NCBI GenBank assembly: GCA_907163375.1
Contig: CAJQUW010016961.1
Span: 202,036 to 266,035, forward strand
DNA length: 64,000 bases
Source of the DNA: Prostheceraeus crozeri
Lineage: Eukaryota > Platyhelminthes > Polycladida > Euryleptidae
Direction: 5' to 3'
Shown here: one piece after another, positions 56,375-64,000 of the stretch
How the letters are laid out: every line of letters begins with the position of its first letter
How positions within the stretch are numbered: position 1 is the first letter of the stretch
Position numbers and translations under genes: made by a program
The notes under the pieces: generated by a model
Seen by the model: the letters and a program-made list of their open reading frames with translations, nothing else
Databases searched by the model: none
Told to the model about the DNA's origin: nothing

Positions 56375-56490
56375 GCGCCCCCCCCCTCCCCCCCCCTCTG
56401 GAACGACAGAGTCTGTCGTGGTGTGCCGGCCAGGTGGGTTCACAACATGTTCGCTGACTCCCCCCCCCCTCTGCAACGACAGAGTGTGAG
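56375..56490 (+). repeat. Satellite-derived shards with C-runs
   Basis: Two pieces reading CCCCCCTCTG(G/C)AACGACAGAG, at about 56,388-56,411 and 56,464-56,483, combine the C-run/TCTGGA and CGACAGAG words of the adjacent satellite. They look like rearranged array edges. Confidence 0.5.
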
Positions 56491-56509
56491 ACTCGAGTGA
56501 GTTGGTCCG

Positions 56510-56612
56510 ACCGCCTGGTGGACTTGGGCGACCGTCTAGGTTGACGTGGGCGACCGTCTAGGTTGACGTGGGCGACCGTCTAGGTTGACATGGGCGACCG
56601 CCTAGGTTGTCT
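56510..56612 (+). repeat. 22-bp minisatellite, about 4.5 copies
   Basis: Unit GTTGACGTGGGCGACCGTCT-AG repeats head to tail with small changes (GTTGACATGGGCGACCGCC-TAG in the last copy). It is much richer in G+C than the surroundings and directly precedes the 488-bp array. Confidence 0.85.
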
Positions 56613-56619
56613 TGGATGG

Positions 56620-59600
56620 TGAAACGGTGGCCAGATTCAGATTCAGCGTCAAATTCTGCATCTGTGATGTGATTTCCAGCTCAATCGGCGAGAAAAACTG
56701 TTTCTTCAAAATTTTGGCAGAGTTAAAATGTGGGACGTTTTGGTGTGTAGGGCCCAAACGAAGCCTCGGATGAGAAAACGGAGGCCAGATTCGGATTCAG
56801 CGTGAAATTCTGCATCTGTATGGTGAATTTGAAAGCAATCGGAGAGAAAAAATTTTTCGCTGACGTCCCCCCCCCCTCTGGACAGCTTGCTTCGATTTTG
56901 GCTTCCAGTGGACGAATTTTGTCGTGCAATAGCTCGTTTGAAAGCTAAGAGTGAGACAAATTCAGTGAAAGAATCGCCTTGTTCCTATCTGTCTTCGTTT
57001 AGATGTGAGACGCCATTTAAGATTTTGGGACATTGGTGAAAAACGACAGAGTTAGAATTTGGGACGTTTTGGGCTGTAGCTTCAAAACGAAGCATCGGAT
57101 TGGAAAACGGATTTCAGATTTGGAATCAGCGTGAAATTCTTTATCTGTATGGTGAGTTTCAAGTCAATCGGAGAGAAAAAATTTTCAACATTTTTCGAAA
57201 AAACGACAGAGTTAGAATTTGGGACGTTTTGGTGTGTAGCGCCCAAACGAAGCATCGGATGAGAAAACGGAGGCCAGATTCGGATTCAGCGTGAAATTCT
57301 GCATCTGTATGGTGAATTTGAAAGCAATCGGAGAGAAAAAATTTTTCGCTGACGTCCCCCCCCCCCTCTGGACAGCTTGCTTCGATTTTGGCTTCCAGTG
57401 GACGAATTTTGTCGTGCAATAGCTCGTTTGAAAGCTAAGAGTGAGACAAATTCAGTGAAAGAATCGGCTTGTTCCTATCTGTCTTCGTTTAGATGTGAGA
57501 CGCCATTTAAGATTTTGGGACATTGGTGAAAAACGACAGAGTTAGAATTTGGGACGTTTTGGGCTGTAGCTTCAAAACGAAGCATCGGATTGGAAAACGG
57601 ATTTCAGATTTGGAATCAGCGTGAAATTCTTTATCTGTATGGTGAGTTTCAAGTCAATCGGAGAGAAAAAATTTTCAACATTTTTCGAAAAAACGACAGA
57701 GTTAGAATTTGGGACGTTTTGGTGTGTAGCGCCCAAACGAAGCATCGGATGAGAAAACGGAGGTCAGATTCGGAATCTACGTGAAATTTTGGGTTAGGAA
57801 GGATGTTTCCAGCGAAATCGGAGAGAAAAAATTTTCACTGACCTCCCCCCCCCCCTCCTGGACAGCTTGCTTCGATTTTGGCTTCCAGTGGACGGATTTT
57901 GTCGTGCAATAGCTCGTTTGAAAGCTAAGAGTGAGACAAATTCAGTGAAAGAATCGGCTTGTTCCTATCTGTCTTCGTTTAGATGTGAGACGCCATTTAA
58001 GATTTTGGGACATTGGTGAAAAACGACAGAGTTAGAATTTGGGACGTTTTGGGCTGTAGCTTCAAAACGAAGCATCGGATTGGAAAACGGATTTCAGATT
58101 TGGAATCAGCGTGAAATTCTTTATCTGTATGGTGAGTTTCAAGTCAATCGGAGAGAAAAAATTTTCAACATTTTTCGAAAAAACGACAGAGTTAGAATTT
58201 GGGACGTTTTGGTGTGTAGCGCCCAAACGAAGCATCGGATGAGAAAACGGAGGTCAGATTCGGAATCTACGTGAAATTTTGGGTTAGGAAGGATGTTTCC
58301 AGCGAAATCGGAGAGAAAAAATTTTCACTGACCTCCCCCCCCCCTCTGGACAGCTTGCTTCCAGTTTGGCTTCCAGTGGACGGATTTTGTCGTGCGATAG
58401 CTCGTTTGAAAGCTAAGAGTGAGACAAAGTCAGTGAAAGAATCGGCTTGTTCCTATCTGTCTTCGTTTAGATGTGAGACGCCATTTAAGATTTTGGGACA
58501 TTGGTGAAAAACGACAGAGTTAGAATTTGGGACGTTTTGGGCTGTAGCTTCAAAACGAAGCATCGGATTGGAAAACGGATTTCAGATTTGGAATCAGCGT
58601 GAAATTCTTTATCTGTATGGTGAGTTTCAAGTCAATCGGAGAGAAAAAATTTTCAACATTTTTCGAAAAAACGACAGAGTTAGAATTTGGGACGTTTTGG
58701 TGTGTAGCGCCCAAACGAAGCATCGGATGAGAAAACGGAGGTCAGATTCGGAATCTACGTGAAATTTTGGGTTAGGAAGGATGTTTCCAGCGAAATCGGA
58801 GAGAAAAAATTTTCACTGACCTCCCCCCCCCTCTGGACAGCTTGCTTCCAGTTTGGCTTCCAGTGGACGGATTTTGTCGTGCGATAGCTCGTTTGAAAGC
58901 TAAGAGTGAGACAAATTCAGTGAAAGAATCGGCTTGTTCCTATCTGTCTTCGTTTAGATGTGAGACGCCATTTAAGATTTTGGGACATTGGCGAAAAACG
59001 ACAGAGTTAGAATTTGGGACGTTTTGGGCTCTAGCTTCAAAACGAAGCATCGGATTGGAAAACGGATTTCAGATTTGGAATCAGCGTGAAATTTTTTATC
59101 TGTATGGTGAGTTTCAAGTCAATCGGAGAGAAAAAATTTTCAACATTTTTCGAAAAAACGACAGAGTTAGAATTTGGGACGTTTTGGTGTGTAGCGCCCA
59201 AACGAAGCATCGGATGAGAAAACGGAGGCCAGATTCGGATTCAGCGTGAAATTCTGCATCTGTATGGTGAATTTGAAAGCAATCGGAGAGAAAAAATTTT
59301 TCGCTGACGTCCCCCCCCCTCTGGACAGCTTGCTTCGATTTTGGCTTCCAGTGGACGGATTTTGTCGTGCAATAGCTCGTTTGAAAGCTAAGAGTGAGAC
59401 AAATTCAGTGAAAGAATCGGCTTGTTCCTATCTGTCTTCGTTTAGATGTGAGACGCCATTTAAGATTTTGGGACATTGGTGAAAAACGACAGAGTTAGAA
59501 TTTGGGACGTTTTGGGCTGTAGCTTCAAAACGAAGCATCGGATTGGAAAACGGATTTCAGATTTGGAATCAGCGTGAAATTCTTTATCTGTATGGTGAGT

Positions 59601-62600
59601 TTCAAGTCAATCGGAGAGAAAAAATTTTCAACATTTTTCGAAAAAACGACAGAGTTAGAATTTGGGACGTTTTGGTGTGTAGCGCCCAAACGAAGCATCG
59701 GATGAGAAAACGGAGGTCAGATTCGGAATCTACGTGAAATTTTGGGTTAGGAAGGATGTTTCCAGCGAAATCGGAGAGAAAAATTTTTCACTGACCTCCC
59801 CCCCCCCTCTGGACAGCTTGCTTCGATTTTGGCTTCCAGTGGACGGATTTTGTCGTGCGATAGCTCGTTTGAAAGCTAAGAGTGAGACAAATTCAGTGAA
59901 AGAATCGGCTTGTTCCTATCTGTCTTCGTTTAGATGTGAGACGCCATTTAAGATTTTGGGACATTGGTGAAAAACGACAGAGTTAGAATTTGGGACGTTT
60001 TGGGCTGTAGCTTCAAAACGAAGCATCGGATTGGAAAACGGATTTCAGATTTGGAATCAGCGTGAAATTCTTTATCTGTATGGTGATTTTCAAGTCAATC
60101 GGAGAGAAAAAATTTTCAACATTTTTCGAAAAAACGACAGAGTTAGAATTTGGGACGTTTTGGTGTGTAGCGCCCAAACGAAGCATCGGATGAGAAAACG
60201 GAGGCCAGATTCGGAATCTACGTGAACTTTTGGGTTAGGAAGGATGTTTCCAGCGAAATCGGAGAGAAAAAATTTTCACTGACCTCCCCCCCCCTCTGGA
60301 CAGCTTGCTTCCAGTTTGGCTTCCAGTGGACGGATTTTGTCGTGCGATAGCTCGTTTGAAAGCTAAGAGTGAGACAAAGTCAGTGAAAGAATCGGCTTGT
60401 TCCTATCTGTCTTCGTTTAGATGTGAGACGCCATTTAAGATTTTGGGACATTGGCGAAAAACGACAGAGTTAGAATTTGGGACGTTTTGGGCTCTAGCTT
60501 CAAAACGAAGCATCGGATTGGAAAACGGATTTCAGATTTGGAATCAGCGTGAAATTCTTTATCTGTATGGTGAGTTTCAAGTCAATCGGAGAGAAAAAAT
60601 TTTCAACATTTTTCGAAAAAACGACAGAGTTAGAATTTGGGACGTTTTGGTGTGTAGCGCCCAAACGAAGCATCGATGAGAAAACGGAGGCCAGATTCGG
60701 AATCTACGTGAAATTTTGGGTTAGGAAGGATGTTTCCAGCGAAATCGGAGAGAAAAAATTTTCACTGACGTCCCCCCCCCCTCTGGACAGCTTGCTTCGA
60801 TTTTGGCTTCCAGTGGACGGATTTTGTCGTGCGATAGCTCGTTTGTAAGCTAAGAGTGAGACAAATTCAGTGAAAGAATCGGCTTGTTCCTATCTGTCTT
60901 CGTTTAGATGTGAGACGCCATTTAAGATTTTGGGACATTGGCGAAAAACGACAGAGTTAGAATTTGGGACGTTTTGGGCTCTAGCTTCAAAACGAAGCAT
61001 CGGATTGGAAAACGGATTTCAGATTTGGAATCAGCGTGAAATTCTTTATCTGTATGGTGAGTTTCAAGTCAATCGGAGAGAAAAAATTTTCAACATTTTT
61101 CGAAAAACGACAGAGTTAGAATTTGGGACGTTTTGGTGTGTAGCGCCCAAACGAAGCATCGGATGAGAAAACGGAGGCCAGATTCGGATTCAGCGTGAAA
61201 TTTTGGGTTAGGAAGGATGTTTCCAGCGAAATCGGAGAGAAAAAATTTTCGCTGACGTCCCCCCCCCTCTGGACAGCTTGCTTCGATTTTGGCTTCCAGT
61301 GGACGGATTTTGTCGTGCGATAGCTCGTTTGAAAGCTAAGAGTGAGACAAATTCAGTGAAAGAATCGGCTTGTTCCTATCTGTCTTCGTTTAGATGTGAG
61401 ACGCCATTTAAGATTTTGGGACATTGGCGAAAAACGACAGAGTTAGAATTTGGGACGTTTTGGGCTGTAGCTTCAAAACGAAGCATCGGATTGGAAAACG
61501 GATTTCAGATTTTGAATCAGCGTGAAATTCTTTATCTGTATGGTGAGTTTCAAGTCAATCGGAGAGAAAAAATTTTCAACATTTTTCGAAAAAACGACAG
61601 AGTTAGAATTTGGGACGTTTTGGTGTGTAGCGCCCAAACGAAGCATCGGATGAGAAAACGGAGGCCAGATTCGGAATCTACGTGAAATTTTGGGTTAGGA
61701 AGGATGTTTCCAGCGAAATCGGAGAGAAAAAATTTTCACTGACGTCCCCCCCCCCCTCTGGACAGCTTGCTTCGATTTTGGCTTCCAGTGGACGGATTTT
61801 GTCGTGCGATAGCTCGTTTGAAAGCTAAGAGTGAGACAAATTCAGTGAAAGAATCGGCTTGTTCCTATCTGTCTTCGTTTAGATGTGAGACGCCATTTAA
61901 GATTTTGGGACATTGGTGAAAAACGACAGAGTTAGAATTTGGGACGTTTTGGGCTGTAGCTTCAAAACGAAGCATCGGATTGGAAAACGGATTTCAGATT
62001 TGGAATCAGCGTGAAATTCTTTATCTGTATGGTGAGTTTCAAGTCAATCGGAGAGAAAAAATTTTCAACATTTTTCGAAAAAACGACAGAGTTAGAATTT
62101 GGGACGTTTTGGTGTGTAGCGCCCAAACGAAGCATCGGATGAGAAAACGGAGGCCAGATTCGGAATCTACGTGAAATTTTGGGTTAGGAAGGATGTTTCC
62201 AGCGAAATCGGAGAGAAAAAATTTTCACTGACGTCCCCCCCCCCTCTGGACAGCTTGCTTCGATTTTGGCTTCCAGTGGACGGATTTGTCGTGCGATAGC
62301 TCGTTTGAAAGCTAAGAGTGAGACAAATTCAGTGAAAGAATCGGCTTGTTCCTATCTGTCTTCGTTTAGATGTGAGACGCCATTTAAGATTTTGGGACAT
62401 TGGTGAAAAACGACAGAGTTAGAATTTGGGACGTTTTGGGCTGTAGCTTCAAAACGAAGCATCGGATTGGAAAACGGATTTCAGATTTGGAATCAGCGTG
62501 AAATTCTTTATCTGTATGGTGAGTTTCAAGTCAATCGGAGAGAAAAAATTTTCAACATTTTTCGAAAAAACGACAGAGTTAGAATTTGGGACGTTTTGGT

Positions 62601-64000
62601 GTGTAGCGCCCAAACGAAGCATCGGATGAGAAAACGGAGGTCAGATTCGGAATCTACGTGAAATTTTGGGTTAGGAAGGATGTTTCCAGCGAAATCGGAG
62701 AGAAAAAATTTTCACTGACGTCCCCCCCCCCCCTCTGGACAGCTTGCTTCGATTTTGGCTTCCAGTGGACGGATTTTGTCGTGCGATAGCTCGTTTGAAA
62801 GCTAAGAGTGAGACAAATTCAGTGAAAGAATCGGCTTGTTCATATCTGTCTTCGTTTAGATGTGAGACGCCATTTAAGATTTTGGGACATTTGGCGAAAA
62901 ACGACAGAGTTAGAATTTGGGACGTTTTGGGCTCTAGCTTCAAAACGAAGCATCGGATTGGAAAACGGATTTCAGATTTGGAATCAGCGTGAAATTCTTT
63001 ATCTGTATGGTGAGTTTCAAGTCAATCGGAGAGAAAAAATTTTCAACATTTTTCGAAAAAACGACAGAGTTAGAATTTGGGACGTTTTGGTGTGTAGCGC
63101 CCAAACGAAGCATCGGATGAGAAAACGGAGGCCAGATTCGGAATCTACGTGAAATTTGGGGTTAGGAAGGATGTTTCCAGCGAAATCGGAGAGAAAAAAA
63201 TTTCACTGACGTACCCCCCCCCTCTGGACAGCTTGCTTCGATTTTGGCTTCCAGTGGATGGATTTTGTCGTGCGATAGCTCGTTTGAAAGCTAAGAGTGA
63301 GACAAATTCAATGAAAGAATCGGCTTGTTCCTATCTGTCTTCGTTTAGATGTGAGACGCCATTTAAGATTTTGGGACATTGGTGAAAAACGACAGAGTTA
63401 GAATTTGGGACGTTTTGGGCTCTAGCTTCAAAACGAAGCATCGGATTGGAAAACGGATTTCAGATTTGGAATCAGCGTGAAATTCATTATCTGTATGGTG
63501 AGTTTCAAGTCAATCGGAGAGAAAAAATTTTCAACATTTTTCGAAAAAACGACAGAGTTAGAATTTTTGCGATGGCTGCCTACTGTAGAGCCAAAACGAA
63601 GCATCGGATGGGAAAACGGAGGCCAAATTCGAATCTACGTGAAATTTTGGTAGGAAATGGGTATTTCCAGCGCCAACTCGGAGAGAAAAATTTTGTCCAC
63701 TGACGTCCCCCCCCCCTCCTGGACAGCCTTGCTTCGATTTTGGCTTCCAGTGGATGGACGTAAAAAAAGGATTTTGTCGTGCAGATAGCTCGTTTGAAAG
63801 CCTAAGAGTGAGACAAAGTTCAGTGAAAGAATTATAAGAATTCGGCTTGTTTCCTATCTGTCTTCGTTTAGATGGAGACACCATTTAAGATTTTGGGGAC
63901 ATTGGTGGAAAAACCGACAGAGTTAGAATTTAGGGGACGTTTTTGGGCTCTAGCTTCCAAAAACGAAGCATCGGATGGGAAAACGGTTTCAGATTTGGAA
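56620..64000 (+). repeat. ~488-bp two-part satellite array, about 15 units
   Basis: The word CGACAGAGTTAGAATTTG followed by GGCTGTAGC or GGCTCTAGC recurs at 57,044, 57,534, 58,024, 58,512, 58,999, 59,487, 59,975, 60,462, 60,949, 61,435, 61,924, 62,411, 62,902, 63,390 and 63,915, a spacing of 486-491 until the last step. Each unit has part A (~160 bp) and part B (~330 bp). B opens with a diverged copy of A, then a run of 7-11 C followed by TCTGGACAGCTTGCTTC. The first partial unit (56,620-57,043) is the most diverged and the array runs past the window. The repeated 64-135-codon open frames reflect unit identity, not an evident gene. Confidence 0.95.

Noticed and set aside
57100-63703. A family of repeated 64-135-codon genes in the satellite
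   Set aside because: The frames recur because the DNA units are nearly identical. No start context, domain or codon bias suggests coding.
56620-64000. CRISPR array
   Set aside because: Units are ~488 bp, contiguous and without unique spacers.

Overview
The window reads as AT-rich nuclear DNA of an animal, most likely a marine invertebrate. The basis is one multi-exon gene with GT-AG introns plus the mix of mobile-element fossils: LINE reverse transcriptases, Penelope-like GIY-YIG domains, a hAT element, a mariner-like transposase, tRNA-derived SINE heads, MITEs and a hammerhead ribozyme. No bacterial-style operon, rRNA gene or CRISPR array is visible. The species cannot be named from this sequence.

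Layout. 1-2,375: a piece bounded by an 83-bp perfect inverted repeat, with a nested inverted repeat and the 3' coding end of a LINE, followed by a degenerate ~245-bp direct repeat. 2,643-3,320: a Penelope-like GIY-YIG endonuclease piece flanked by inverted copies of its own tail. 4,962-9,703: three more decayed elements (RTE-like LINE on -, LINE RNase H/zinc tail on +, mariner-like transposase on - with a LINE-type tail inserted). 9,704-29,388: mostly unassigned, with a SINE, a 31-bp perfect hairpin, a second GIY-YIG/inverted-repeat unit (17,559-18,249), a striking 1.9-kb palindrome whose ~590-bp arms look identical (20,967-22,870), and two MITE-like elements.

29,389-51,510 (perhaps to 55,452) holds the one host gene I can support, on the - strand. 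Nine well-supported exons all join in a single open phase. The product has PWGKG-type motifs and a charged coiled coil and most resembles centrosome and spindle pole-associated protein 1 (CSPP1). Its introns carry a hAT element (38,485-40,544), a nested foldback (33,650-34,652), a 138-bp MITE (44,314-44,451) and two hammerhead ribozyme folds. One ribozyme (47,254-47,295) has a complete core and lies in sense orientation within an intron.

56,195-64,000: a hairpin, shards and a 22-bp minisatellite lead into a ~488-bp two-part satellite of about 15 units that runs off the window. Unit variants are mosaic, and the last ~440 bases carry a burst of small insertions typical of an unpolished consensus. 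The main points of interest are the intronic ribozyme, the repeated GIY-YIG-between-inverted-repeats architecture, the near-perfect palindrome and the satellite.
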